Source: Pyxidicoccus parkwaysis (lineage in GTDB: Bacteria; Myxococcota; Myxococcia; Myxococcales; Myxococcaceae). From it: a stretch of 64,000 nt of DNA. Below are positions 26,528 through 34,850 of the stretch, in pieces. Positions within the stretch are counted from its first letter, which is position 1. The number at the start of each line of letters is the position of its first letter. The stretch lies in NCBI RefSeq assembly GCF_017301735.1, contig NZ_CP071090.1, positions 12,693,001-12,757,000 on the forward strand, written 5' to 3'. The position numbers and the translations under genes are program-made. The notes beneath the pieces are model-generated. The model was not told where the DNA came from, searched no databases, and saw only the letters and a list, made by a program, of their open reading frames with translations.

Positions 26528-26654
26528 GCCCTGAGCGCAACGGCGGGTGCGCGGGTGGCGAGAGGAAACGCGGCGAAGGCCGATGCCATCGTTCTGCTGC
26601 CGGAGACCCCGGGCCCTGAGTCAGGCCGCGAAAGGCACTTGCGGTGGGCGTGTA

Positions 26655-27008
26655 TCAGGGGCCTGCGTCCCGCTGCGAGATGCAGGAGTCCTTGCTGCGA
26701 TAGACGTCGCAGCCGTGCTCATCCTTCTCCACCCTCCCGTTCGGGGCCATGTCGTACACCTGAGGGCAGCGCGTTGGATCGTCCTCGGCCACCCACCCGC
26801 CATAGGGAAAGGCGTTGCAGCTCGCTGAGCCGACGGGGCAACAGAACCCACCGCCCATCGGTGCGCGCGGCAGACGTGTCTGGGTATCCGGCTGATGGCC
26901 TGCGTCCGGCTCGCCAGCGTCTGACAGGCCTGCGTCCTCCGGGTCGGATTCGGACACCGGAGCACAGCCGACGAGAAGGAGCGTGGCGAGCCAGGCGCTT
27001 CGGAGCAT
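26655..27008 (-). CDS. Small Cys-containing lipoprotein
   Basis: A 117-aa predicted lipoprotein: MLRSAWLATLLLVGC with lipobox at residues 12-15, then a short Asp/Ala/Gly linker (SDAGEPDAGHQPD). The mature C-terminus has cysteines in FCCPVGSASCN, TRCPQVYD, HGCDVY and DSCISQ, suggesting an exported disulfide-bonded fold. It reads against nagB. It lies between the intact nagB and a copied nagB fragment. No family recognised. Confidence 0.75.
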   Translation of the reverse strand: MLRSAWLATLLLVGCAPVSESDPEDAGLSDAGEPDAGHQPDTQTRLPRAPMGGGFCCPVGSASCNAFPYGGWVAEDDPTRCPQVYDMAPNGRVEKDEHGCDVYRSKDSCISQRDAGP

Positions 27009-27120
27009 GCGGACTCCTGGAAAAAGTCTGGGATTGGCCCGAGTTCATATCGCATCTCGAGGCCTCGCACGGCACCCAGCCAGGAGCACGAATGCCTTTC
27101 ACATTCCTGACACGGAGAAG

Positions 27121-27138
27121 CGTGACGGCACCGTCACG
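27121..27138 (+). other. Short perfect inverted repeat
   Basis: CGTGACGG-CA-CCGTCACG, an 8-bp inverted repeat with a 2-base centre, lies between the end of the vWA gene and the start of the small lipoprotein gene, 12 bases before the nagB fragment. It may be an operator, part of a terminator or a cassette end. Confidence 0.3.
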
Positions 27139-27149
27139 GTCAGCCCCAC

Positions 27150-27193
27150 CGAGGCGGTGGCGGCAATGGTGAATGGGCCCGTGAGGCCGCGTT
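27150..27193 (+). pseudogene. nagB 3'-region fragment
   Basis: Matches 26404-26447 of nagB at 41 of 44 bases. The reading frame gives EAVAAMVNGPVRPR compared with EAVAAMVNGPVTPR in NagB, and then diverges. It directly abuts the 3' end of the vWA gene (stop at 27195). It is too short to be a gene and is best read as a duplicated remnant. Confidence 0.85.
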
Positions 27194-27194
27194 C

Positions 27195-28778
27195 CTACCT
27201 GGCGGCCTGAGGCACGCCCCGCTCGCCGCGCAGCTCTCGCACGCGGTGCAGCAGGGTGAGGAACTCCCGGCGGTCCTCCTGCCCATCGAGCGCGCCCTCC
27301 GCGAGCGACTCGGCGGTGGCGAGGCTCCAGTCCGAGGCCTCATGCGCCCCGCGCAGCAGGTCCGCCGTGCCCGCTACCGCTGCTGCGAAGCGCAGGTCCG
27401 CCGAGGCCTTGTTCAGGGATGCGCGCACCCTGTCTCGCTCCAGCGTGAAGCGCTGCTCGGCCGCCTCTTCTCCCTGGGGCTTCTTCGCCCGCACCCGCAC
27501 GGTGGCCAGGCGCGTGCCCTTGCCCGTCAGCTCCACCTCGTACAGCGCGGTGACGGAGTGGCCCGCGCCAATCTCGCCCCCGTCCACCGTGTCGTCGCGG
27601 AAGTCCTGGTCCGCTACCGCGCGGTTCTCGTATCCCACCAGCCGGTAGCCACGCACCGCGTCCGGCTCGAAGTCCACCTGCACCTTCACGTCCTTCGCGA
27701 TGACCTCCAGCGTGCCGGTCAGCTTCTCCTCGAAGACGCGCCGGGCCTCGTGCTCCGAGTCGATGTAGAAGCAGTTGCCGTTGCCCTTGTCCGCCAGCCG
27801 TTCCATCAGGTCATCGCGGTAGTTGCCCGTGCCGAAGCCGATGGTGGACAGCGTCACGCCCTCTCGAACGTAGCGGGCCACGCTTGCCAGCATCGCGTCC
27901 GCGGTCTGGTTGCGCCCGAGATTGGTGTCCCCATCCGTGAGCACCACCACGCGCGACACGGTGTCGCGGCCCACCATCCGCACCGCGTACCGGTAGGCCA
28001 ATTCCAGCCCGTCTCCCATCGCGGTGCCGCCGCCCGAGCAGAGCGAGTCGATGGCCCGCTCGATGCGCTCGAGCTGCCTGGCTGGCGTGGGCTCCAGCAC
28101 CGTGCGCACGTCGCCCGCGTAGGTGGTGATGGCCACCGTGTCCGTCTCGTTGAGGCCTCGCACCGCCAGCTTCATCGACGTCTTCGCCAGCTCCAGCCGG
28201 TCGTCGCCCGCCATGGAGCCGCTGGTGTCCACCAGGAAGACCAGGTGCGTGGGCTTGCGCTCGCTCTTCGCCACCCGCCGTCCCTGGAGCCCCACCTTCA
28301 ACAAATATCGGCCCGGAGTGAAGGGTGACGGCGCCGCCTCCAGGTCCACGTGGAAGTCCCCCGTGCCGGGCTCCGGCTCCGGCAGGCGGTAGCTGAAGGC
28401 ATTCACCCACTCCTCCACGCGCACCGAGCTCCGCTCGGGCAGCGCGTCGTCCTTCACCGAGCGGCGGAACAGCGAGTACGACGCGGTGTCCACGTCCACC
28501 GCGAAGGTGGAGAGGCGGTCCTTCCCGACAGAGGTGAAGGTGTTGGGCTCGTGCCGCGTATGCGTGTTGCCCTGGCCCACGGGTTCGTTGAACCCATGGC
28601 TGTTGAAGTCCTTCAGCGTCTTGCGTCTGAGCTGCGCGTTGGCGTCGGAAGTGCCGGCCAGCGCCGCGGCCGGGACGCTGAAGGGCCGGAAGAAGTGGTC
28701 GGTGAACAGGACGAAGCAGCCGACGGCGGCCAGGGCCGCCATCAGGGCGATGCAGCCGAAGGTGAAGGTTCTGCTCAC
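27195..28778 (-). CDS. vWA-domain protein (YfbK-like)
   Basis: A 527-aa exported protein with an N-terminal hydrophobic segment (CIALMAALAAVGCFVLF). Residues 70-150 match the YfbK N-terminal domain (NTFTSVGKDRLSTFAVDVDT; SVRVEEWVNAF). The von Willebrand A domain spans about 175-350 with the MIDAS motif LVDTSGSMAG, GGTAMGDGL and VVLTDGDTN. The C-terminal half matches the DUF3520-type tail (YEVELTGKG). It starts at GTG 28778 with GAGG 5 bases upstream. Role likely in protein-protein contact at the envelope; partner unknown. Confidence 0.88.
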   Translation of the reverse strand: MSRTFTFGCIALMAALAAVGCFVLFTDHFFRPFSVPAAALAGTSDANAQLRRKTLKDFNSHGFNEPVGQGNTHTRHEPNTFTSVGKDRLSTFAVDVDTASYSLFRRSVKDDALPERSSVRVEEWVNAFSYRLPEPEPGTGDFHVDLEAAPSPFTPGRYLLKVGLQGRRVAKSERKPTHLVFLVDTSGSMAGDDRLELAKTSMKLAVRGLNETDTVAITTYAGDVRTVLEPTPARQLERIERAIDSLCSGGGTAMGDGLELAYRYAVRMVGRDTVSRVVVLTDGDTNLGRNQTADAMLASVARYVREGVTLSTIGFGTGNYRDDLMERLADKGNGNCFYIDSEHEARRVFEEKLTGTLEVIAKDVKVQVDFEPDAVRGYRLVGYENRAVADQDFRDDTVDGGEIGAGHSVTALYEVELTGKGTRLATVRVRAKKPQGEEAAEQRFTLERDRVRASLNKASADLRFAAAVAGTADLLRGAHEASDWSLATAESLAEGALDGQEDRREFLTLLHRVRELRGERGVPQAAR

Positions 28779-28861
28779 GGGGACCTCGGAAGAGGGCGGC
28801 TAGCGCGGTGGAGGTCCTCTCGTCTCACGCGACGTACACGCCGCGCGTCCGTCATTCGTCC

Positions 28862-28895
28862 GAGGTCGGTCAACGGGAGGAGGTCGGTCAACGGG
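28862..28895 (+). repeat. 18-bp tandem repeat
   Basis: GAGGTCGGTCAACGGG occurs at 28862-28877 and again at 28880-28895 (period 18). It lies in the 156-base gap between the lytic transglycosylase gene end and the vWA gene start, within the likely vWA promoter. Direct repeats at this spacing could bind a regulator. Confidence 0.8.
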
Positions 28896-28934
28896 CGGAT
28901 GGTCCTGCCCGGATGCCTGTCCTCCTGGAGGTGC

Positions 28935-29759
28935 TCAGCCGCGTCGTGCGCGCGCCGTGACAGCGGGCTTCGCCTGCGCATTCGCGGGAGCCTTCGCACG
29001 GGCGGGGGCGGTGGGCTTCGCGACGGGCGCGGGCTTCGCTGGGGCCACGGTGCTCGGCTTGGAGGCGGGCTTCATCGCGGCCTGTGCGACGGGCTTCGCG
29101 GCGGGCCGGGCACTCACCGGCGTGGGTGACTTCGGCGTCGTCCTCGCGGCCACGGCAGGCGCGGGCGGACGCGTGTGCTTCCACGCCGCCATCACCTTGG
29201 GCACGTAGAACTCCGTCTCCCCGTTGCGAGGCACGCGTCCATTCACCGCGCCCGGCCCCGCGTTGTACGCGGCCACCGCGAGCTTCACGTCGCCGAAGCG
29301 CCGGAGCTGCTCGGCCAGGTAGCGCGCGCTCGCGTCGATGGCCGTCTCCGGGTCGAACGGGTCCTCCACGCGCAGCATGGACGCCGTCGTCGGCATGAGC
29401 TGCCCGGGGCCCATCGCTCCCGCCGGAGAGATGCGGTGCACGCGCGTCTCCGACTCCACCTGCACCAGCGCTCGCAACAGTCCCGGAGGCAAGTGGTGCC
29501 TGCGCTCGGCGGCGTCGATGACGGGCTCCAGCTTCTCGTGCCCCTCCAGCAGGCACGAGGTCCGGTGCTCCGCGTACGCACGCAGCGCATCGGCCTTCTC
29601 GTCCAGGAAGGAGAACGACAGCGGAGACACCGTCGTGCCGCCCAGCCACGAGACGCCCACGTTGAGCAGCACCACGGGCACCAGCGCGCACGGCAGCACC
29701 CAGGCCCACACGGGCACGTTGAATCCGCCGCCGCCACCCTGTGCCCGCTTGCGTCCCAC
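28935..29759 (-). CDS. Lytic transglycosylase, SLT-domain, membrane-anchored
   Basis: A 274-aa protein starting at GTG 29759. Residues 15-40 form a membrane anchor (VWAWVLPCALVPVVLLNVGV). The SLT domain (about 85-185) has the catalytic Glu in ALVQVESETRVHRISPAGAM, then GPGQLMP and LAVAAYNAGPGAV, all canonical. The last 75 residues are an Ala/Pro/Lys-rich disordered tail that may bind the wall. It cleaves peptidoglycan glycan strands with anhydro-MurNAc release. It begins 9 bases after the TetR gene stop, so the two are probably co-transcribed. Confidence 0.9.
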   Translation of the reverse strand: MGRKRAQGGGGGFNVPVWAWVLPCALVPVVLLNVGVSWLGGTTVSPLSFSFLDEKADALRAYAEHRTSCLLEGHEKLEPVIDAAERRHHLPPGLLRALVQVESETRVHRISPAGAMGPGQLMPTTASMLRVEDPFDPETAIDASARYLAEQLRRFGDVKLAVAAYNAGPGAVNGRVPRNGETEFYVPKVMAAWKHTRPPAPAVAARTTPKSPTPVSARPAAKPVAQAAMKPASKPSTVAPAKPAPVAKPTAPARAKAPANAQAKPAVTARARRG

Positions 29760-29768
29760 GCCCCACCC

Positions 29769-30509
29769 TTAAGGGCGCTTGGGGCCTCCGTCCAGCTTCC
29801 GGCGCCCGGCCCTGTTGCCCTCCGGAGGCAGCCGCAGCCCGTCCAGCACCAGCGTCGTCAGCGCGTCCGGCAGCTCCAGCGGGTTGCCGATGTCCTCCTC
29901 GCTCAGCACCGCCAGCAGCAGCCGCTCGACCGCGCCCACCACCGCGAGCCCGCTCACCGCCGGGCGGATGGGCCTGAGCAGCCCGTGCGTGTGCGCCTTC
30001 TGCGTGATGTCCACCGCGTGACGCGCCACCAGCTTCGACAGCTCGGCCACCTTGGCGCGCGCGCCCACCGCCGGGCCCCGGCTCTCCTGGAGGTACAGCC
30101 GCACCACGCCCGGGTACTGCAACAGCGCCCCGGCGATGACGGCCGCCACCGCGCGGTAGGCGTCGAACATGGCCTCCACGTCGCGCGCCTGCTCCAGGGA
30201 GCGGCCGCACGCCTCCATCCCCTCGAGCAGCTCGCCACGCACCGGCTCCAGCAGCGCGTCCACCAGGGCGGCCTTGTCGTCGAAGTACCGGTAGAACGTC
30301 CCCTTGGCCACCCCGGCCGCCTGGGTGATGTCGTCGATGGTGACCGCGTCCAGGCCCCGCTCCAGGAAGAGCTTCAGCGCCGCGTCCTCCAACTCCTTCG
30401 TCCGCTCGCGCCGGTGGGCCTCCCGACGGCCGCCCGGCCGCCCGGGCCGCGTGCCCGCCTGTGGGGAAGTGTCCGCGCCCGCGCCCCGAGGGGGCTCTTT
30501 CGTCGCCAT
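29769..30509 (-). CDS. TetR-family transcriptional regulator
   Basis: A 246-aa regulator. The helix-turn-helix lies at about residues 35-85: ALKLFLERGLDAVTIDDI, AAGVAKGTFYRYFDDKAALV are hallmark TetR segments. The C-terminal ligand domain (residues 95-220) is unassigned. The Arg/Gly/Pro-rich N-terminal 30 residues are unusual but common in myxobacterial TetR proteins. Start ATG 30509 has GGAG upstream. It is divergent from a fatty-acid-hydroxylase-like gene and upstream of the transglycosylase; a palindromic TGAC-N6-GTCA site sits in the divergent region. Confidence 0.9.
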   Translation of the reverse strand: MATKEPPRGAGADTSPQAGTRPGRPGGRREAHRRERTKELEDAALKLFLERGLDAVTIDDITQAAGVAKGTFYRYFDDKAALVDALLEPVRGELLEGMEACGRSLEQARDVEAMFDAYRAVAAVIAGALLQYPGVVRLYLQESRGPAVGARAKVAELSKLVARHAVDITQKAHTHGLLRPIRPAVSGLAVVGAVERLLLAVLSEEDIGNPLELPDALTTLVLDGLRLPPEGNRAGRRKLDGGPKRP

Positions 30510-30548
30510 CTGCGTGCACTCCGACGTGTTGCGGTATAGAAAAAGAGT

Positions 30549-30562
30549 GACCAAATAGTCAT
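30549..30562. promoter_or_regulatory. Candidate TetR operator
   Basis: TGACCAAATAGTCA is a palindrome with 4-base arms (TGAC/GTCA) and an almost symmetric centre, lying between the divergent TetR and hydroxylase genes. Operators of similar form (TGACYANNTGGTCA-like) are known for TetR regulators, which makes autoregulation and control of the hydroxylase plausible. Inferred from position and symmetry only. Confidence 0.45.
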
Positions 30563-30606
30563 CATTCGCAGCGTGGCGTCGGCCGGGCGCCCGCCGGAGA
30601 GCAACG

Positions 30607-31152
30607 ATGATTGGCATTCCACTGGGCTGGGCGTACTCCAATTTCGGGGAATGGGCGCTGCACAAGTACGTGCTGCACGGCCTGGGGAAGTCCCGTGAGA
30701 GCTTCTGGAGCTTCCACTGGCACGAGCACCACCAGAAGTCGCGGCGCAACGACATGGTGGATGACCAGTACATGCGCTCGCTGTGGACCTGGTCGGCCAA
30801 GACGAAGGAGATGCTGGCGCTGGCGGCGCTGGCGGTGGCGCACGCGCCGCTGTTCCCCGTGGCGCCCTTCTTCGTGGGCACGGTGTGGGCCTGCGCGGTG
30901 AACTACTACCGCGTCCACCGGCGCGCGCACCTGGACCCGGTGTGGGCTCGCGAGCACCTGCCGTGGCACTACGACCACCACATGGGGCGCAACCAGAACG
31001 CGAACTGGTGCGTGACGCATCCGTTCTTCGACAACATCCTGGGCACGCGGCGCGAGTACCTCGGCGTGCAGCCGCCTGCCTCGGTGGAGACGGTGGGGAC
31101 GGTCAAGAAGGTGGAGGCCGCGCCCGCCGCCGCGCAGGCCTCCGTGTGTTGA
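30607..31152 (+). CDS. Fatty acid hydroxylase/sterol desaturase superfamily protein
   Basis: A 181-aa integral membrane di-iron enzyme candidate. The histidine clusters are HKYVLHG near residue 18, HWHEHHQ near 36, HRRAH near 102 and HLPWHYDHHMG near 117, the eight-His pattern of the FA-hydroxylase superfamily. Hydrophobic stretches around residues 70-95 suit membrane insertion. The enzyme probably hydroxylates or desaturates a lipid. GGAGAG lies 5-6 bases before the ATG. Divergent from TetR, its probable regulator. Confidence 0.87.
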   Translation: MIGIPLGWAYSNFGEWALHKYVLHGLGKSRESFWSFHWHEHHQKSRRNDMVDDQYMRSLWTWSAKTKEMLALAALAVAHAPLFPVAPFFVGTVWACAVNYYRVHRRAHLDPVWAREHLPWHYDHHMGRNQNANWCVTHPFFDNILGTRREYLGVQPPASVETVGTVKKVEAAPAAAQASVC

Positions 31153-31165
31153 CCGTCCCCCGCCG

Positions 31166-31708
31166 TCAGAACACGAGGTCGAAGTAGTTCGCCCGGGCGC
31201 GGATGCCCGCGCAGGCCCGGAGGGTGGCCGTCCAGTCCCTGGTGGGCAGCGAGCCGCGCGCGTCGAAGATGAACTCCAATTCATCCTCGCGGGCCAGGTC
31301 CAGCAGGTCCACGGCGCCGCTGCCGGTGAGGCGGAGCGTATTGGTGGGCGTGCTGCTGGCGCGGCGGAACTCGCCGATGAGGATGGTGTCCTCGGAGCCC
31401 GGCTTGCGCACGGACACGCTGGCGCGTTCGATGCCGCTGATGTCCGTGTCGGCCGTCACCTCGAACTCCTTGAGGCGCAGCTCGGTGTCCACGTCGGCGT
31501 CCTCGGGGAGCGGGGCGGAGAGGTCTCCGAGCGGGAAGGTGAGGGACTGCTGGACGCTCGCGGTGCCGGGGAAGGCGGCGGGGAAGGAGAGGTCGGGCTC
31601 CGTCTTGCAGATTTCCTCGGCCTCGGCCTCGATGAAGAAGAGCGAGTCACAGCCGGTGGCGAAGAGCGCCGCGGAGAGCAGCAGGACGCGGAAGGAAGTC
31701 GTTCGCAT
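31166..31708 (-). CDS. Lipoprotein of unknown function
   Basis: A 180-aa predicted lipoprotein: MRTTSFRVLLLSAALFATGC with the lipobox ATGC at residues 17-20. The mature protein is acidic and predicted beta-rich (TSVQQSL-type strands), with LFFIEAEAEEICKTEPD just after the lipid anchor. It starts 18 bases after the upstream outer-membrane-protein gene stop, so the two likely form an operon. No domain recognised. Confidence 0.78.
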   Translation of the reverse strand: MRTTSFRVLLLSAALFATGCDSLFFIEAEAEEICKTEPDLSFPAAFPGTASVQQSLTFPLGDLSAPLPEDADVDTELRLKEFEVTADTDISGIERASVSVRKPGSEDTILIGEFRRASSTPTNTLRLTGSGAVDLLDLAREDELEFIFDARGSLPTRDWTATLRACAGIRARANYFDLVF

Positions 31709-31726
31709 GGGAATCAGGCTCCGGCT

Positions 31727-32359
31727 CTAGAAGAAGTACAGGAGGAACCCCACCTTCACGGAGGGGACGGTGGCGCGCACGGAGAGGTCCCGGGCGGTGA
31801 TGCTGGGGTCATTGGCGACGTCCTGGATGATGGCGCTCGCGTCGTCGACCTTGAGCGCCACGTAGCTCAGGCCCAGGTGGAGGAAGAAGTTGAAGCGGCT
31901 GGCCGAGCCGATTTCGAGGCCGACGCTGCCGCCGACGTAGTCGTAGGTGACGTCGGAGGTGGAGGAGCCGGTCGGCCTCGCGCCGAGCCAGTCGACGACG
32001 TCGTTGTACTCGGAGCCGAAGTAGTGGCCCGCCTCGGCGTTGATGGAGGGGGCGATGAAGGTCTGCAAGGGGAGGAGGCTGACGCCGGCGCGCAGGCCGA
32101 AGCTGAGCGTGTTGGTGGTGGGGCCCGCCTGGAGGCGCAGCCAGGGCAGCGGCCGCAGCACGGCGGAGATGCCAATGCCATGGGGCGCGCCCGCGTCCAC
32201 CAGGACGCCGAAGCGGCGCAATTGCGGCTCACCGGCGGCGCCGTCCTGGGCCAGCGCCGGTGTCGCCGCCGCGAGCGCCAGGAGACAGACGCAGATTGCG
32301 CTGTGTCGTCGGAGGGGAAGTGCGGTGCGTCTTCTCGTCGGAGATGTCGCCATCGTCAT
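31727..32359 (-). CDS. Outer-membrane beta-barrel protein
   Basis: A 210-aa protein with a cleavable signal (AICVCLLALAAATPALAQDG, cleavage after ALA). The mature chain alternates polar and hydrophobic residues in short strands (RFGVLVDAGAPHGIGISAVL; NTLSFGLRAGVSL; FNFFLHLGLSYVALKV) and ends in VKVGFLLYFF, an aromatic C-terminus that acts as a BAM signal. ATG 32359 or 32353 may be used. It precedes a lipoprotein gene in an apparent operon. Confidence 0.75.
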   Translation of the reverse strand: MTMATSPTRRRTALPLRRHSAICVCLLALAAATPALAQDGAAGEPQLRRFGVLVDAGAPHGIGISAVLRPLPWLRLQAGPTTNTLSFGLRAGVSLLPLQTFIAPSINAEAGHYFGSEYNDVVDWLGARPTGSSTSDVTYDYVGGSVGLEIGSASRFNFFLHLGLSYVALKVDDASAIIQDVANDPSITARDLSVRATVPSVKVGFLLYFF

Positions 32360-32548
32360 AGGAAGTTCCAGCGTGGTTCCGGCCCGGCGGCCATCATTCG
32401 TGGGAGCGGACGGAAAGAGAAGCCACGTCGAGGGAAATGACCCGCGAGTGGGGGAGGGCGGACAGGGCTGCCGGGCGGATGGGAGCATGTTTTCCGGGGC
32501 TGTCGAGTAGCCTGGAGGGTCATGCGCACGGGGTGGAGCGGAGGCCTG

Positions 32549-33997
32549 ATGACGCGGTGCGGGTGGAGCCTGCTGCTGGGGTGGTTTGTCGCGGGTTGTG
32601 CCTCGGTGCCCTCGGCGTCGGATGGGGCTCTCGGCCATGGGGTCATGACTCACCAGCGGGGTCGGGTGGTGGCCATGTCGAGCCCCGTGGTTGTGGCTCG
32701 GGAAGGTGTGCAGCTCGACGCATTCGAGCAAGTGCTGGTGGCCGCCGGGGTGGACTCCGCGAAGGCGCTGCCTCCTCGTGATGAGGACCTGACTCCGGAC
32801 GAGGCCGCGCGACTGCTGGCGCTGTTGCTGTCGCGGCGGGTGACGCTGGACAGCTTTGCGCCAGGACTGACCGCGAGCCACCTGCTGCGTGAGGTGCTCG
32901 CAGGAGGTGAGGTGTCCCGCGAGGAGTTGCTACGGAGAGTCGCGCGCTTCACCCACGTGGCGGTGCTGAGGCCGGATGGATACCTGGCCTGGGCACGCAG
33001 TGGGCGGACGCAGCAGCGCGTGGGGGCAGTGCAGTGGAGTGACGGCTCCTTCCGCGCGGGGCCATTCGAGCTGGGACGCTTCTACTCGGGGAAGGGTGGG
33101 GCGTTCCGGTTGCTGGATGACCGGTTGAGGGATGCCGGTGGTGGTGCGCTGGCGGAGGTGTATGACGACGCCGACTACCTGGGACGCTCGCTGGATGGCG
33201 CGGAGGAGGCGTTCATCGAGTTGGCCGCTGCGATGGGGCAGTTGCTGACGCGCCCGATGGACAGCCTGGTGGAGCTGCGGAACCTGCCAGCGGGACTCGC
33301 GGCCCTGGTGGCTTCGTCACCTGAGTACCTGGAGCGCTTCCGGCACATGACGCGGGGCGAGCAGGTGAAGGCGCTCTCCAAGCTGACCACCAGCCTCATC
33401 GCCACGTGGGGCGCTGCTTCCGGAACGACGCGCATGGTGACAGGCGCGCTGCGTGGCGCGGAGGCCACCGTGCCCGTGCTGTCCCTGTCCGCGGAGGGGG
33501 CGCTGGTGATGGAGCAAGTCTCCGTGCCGGTGGGGCAGATGGCTACGGTTTTGGGAGGCGGGCCCGGCGCGGCCATCATCCTTCAGCGGGCACTCACGGG
33601 GAGTCGGGCGATGCCGCCAGCGGATGGCCCAGGAAAGTGGGAGCCCGTGAGCGAGAGCATGAGCCAGGCCGCGCGCGAGTATCAGGCCCAGGTCACCGGA
33701 GCGCCCGAAGGATTGGCCTACAACGTCCGGGGCGTGAAGTTCGATGGTTACACGAATGGCGTGCTGCTGGAGACCAAGGGACCGGGTTACGCAAAGTTCC
33801 TCAAGAATGGGAGCTTCAGGTCATGGTTCCGGGGAGCGGACGGACTGCTCCAGCAAGCGGAGCGCCAATTCAAGGCGGCCATGGGAACACGCATCCAGTG
33901 GCATTTCGCTGAGCGAGAGGTTGCTGACGCAGTGCGAGCCATGCTTCGTGAGAGCGAGCTCGGAGATATCCAGGTGGTCTTCACGCCAGTCCGATGA
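32549..33997 (+). CDS. Lipoprotein toxin with Tox-REase-5-like C-terminus (SitA-like)
   Basis: A 482-aa predicted lipoprotein: MTRCGWSLLLGWFVAGC with lipobox VAGC. The N-terminal two-thirds has no recognised fold. The last ~95 residues match the restriction-endonuclease-fold toxin 5 domain: GLAYNVRGVKFDGYTNG followed by VLLETKGPGY, giving the D...ExK nuclease motif. Lipid-anchored polymorphic toxins of this build are known in Myxococcus as SitA, moved between kin by TraAB outer-membrane exchange; identity with SitA is inferred. ATG 32549 (GGAGG 4 bases upstream) is preferred to ATG 32522. Stop overlaps the immunity gene by ATGA. Confidence 0.85.
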   Translation: MTRCGWSLLLGWFVAGCASVPSASDGALGHGVMTHQRGRVVAMSSPVVVAREGVQLDAFEQVLVAAGVDSAKALPPRDEDLTPDEAARLLALLLSRRVTLDSFAPGLTASHLLREVLAGGEVSREELLRRVARFTHVAVLRPDGYLAWARSGRTQQRVGAVQWSDGSFRAGPFELGRFYSGKGGAFRLLDDRLRDAGGGALAEVYDDADYLGRSLDGAEEAFIELAAAMGQLLTRPMDSLVELRNLPAGLAALVASSPEYLERFRHMTRGEQVKALSKLTTSLIATWGAASGTTRMVTGALRGAEATVPVLSLSAEGALVMEQVSVPVGQMATVLGGGPGAAIILQRALTGSRAMPPADGPGKWEPVSESMSQAAREYQAQVTGAPEGLAYNVRGVKFDGYTNGVLLETKGPGYAKFLKNGSFRSWFRGADGLLQQAERQFKAAMGTRIQWHFAEREVADAVRAMLRESELGDIQVVFTPVR

Positions 33998-34740
33998 CAG
34001 AGAGCATCCGCAGCATGGTTGAAACGTACTACGCAGGTGCCTACTGGCCCGGACGCGTCGAGCCGCTCGAGTCCTACGCTCGCCGCGCGGAGACCTTCTT
34101 CCGTCTGCTTTCCTCTGCCGACCCGACCTTCTCCCGGTGGCTCGAAAAGGCAGGCTCCCGCTCGGCGGCGCTCAAGCTCCAGTTCACGCCGAACGCCGAA
34201 ACGCTGCTCGGCCTCTTCGAGAAGAAGCAGTACCGGCGCGACGAGGCCGGCATCTCCTTCTCGGCTTGGAACGGAGAGCCGGATGGCGCCAGCAGTGCGG
34301 TCCGGTTCGCTTGCGGCTCCACCTCGCCGCTTCTGGGCGACTTCTGCACGCTGAATCTTCCGACGGAGGGCGCTGTCCGGGAGCGCATCCTGTCGGCGAC
34401 TTCGTTCGAGCAGGTGCTGCGAGCCATGGTCCTCGCTTGGGAGCCGGAGTGGGCCATCGCCACGTCCCAGGTTCATCGGGATGAGGTCTTGAAGCTCTCC
34501 AAGGCAGGGACGTTCGTCGGCTGGGTCACGTACTTCGCGCACAGTCGAGGAGTGATGCCTGCATTGCCCGAGCCTGTTCGCACGAAGCCCCTGGGCGACA
34601 AGGGCACGCTGCTCATTCTCACGCCAGAGCGCTTCACGGCCAGCAATCCACAGCACGTGGCCCTCGCGGCTCACGTGCAGGAGTTGCTGGTGCAGTCGGG
34701 ACTGCTGAAGCCGCTCAGCCCATCACCATCGCCTATGTGA
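33994..34740 (+). CDS. Immunity protein, Imm52-like
   Basis: A 248-aa cytoplasmic protein whose start (ETYYAGAYWPGRVEPLESYA) matches the opening of Imm52-family immunity proteins, commonly paired with Tox-REase-5 toxins. Its ATG overlaps the toxin stop, so toxin and antidote are coupled. Further family-like stretches are RAETFFRLLSSADPTFSRW and EVLKLSKAGTFVGWVTYF. It is expected to bind and block the nuclease domain of the toxin in the producing cell and its siblings. Confidence 0.85.
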   Translation: MTESIRSMVETYYAGAYWPGRVEPLESYARRAETFFRLLSSADPTFSRWLEKAGSRSAALKLQFTPNAETLLGLFEKKQYRRDEAGISFSAWNGEPDGASSAVRFACGSTSPLLGDFCTLNLPTEGAVRERILSATSFEQVLRAMVLAWEPEWAIATSQVHRDEVLKLSKAGTFVGWVTYFAHSRGVMPALPEPVRTKPLGDKGTLLILTPERFTASNPQHVALAAHVQELLVQSGLLKPLSPSPSPM

Positions 34741-34806
34741 TGGCGGCCGGGTCCATGCGACGCGTTAGCTACCGGAAGCCCTCTGCGGGAGAGCTGCTCA
34801 CCTCAT

Positions 34807-34826
34807 TCCAGGGTTGTATTCCTGGA
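34807..34826 (+). other. Short stem-loop before the zinc-ribbon gene
   Basis: TCCAGG (34807-34812) and CCTGGA (34821-34826) can form a 6-bp stem with an 8-base loop, 24 bases before the ATG of the zinc-ribbon gene. It may attenuate or separate expression from the toxin-immunity pair. Confidence 0.25.
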
Positions 34827-34850
34827 GAAGAACCTCCTAGGTTGACCCGC

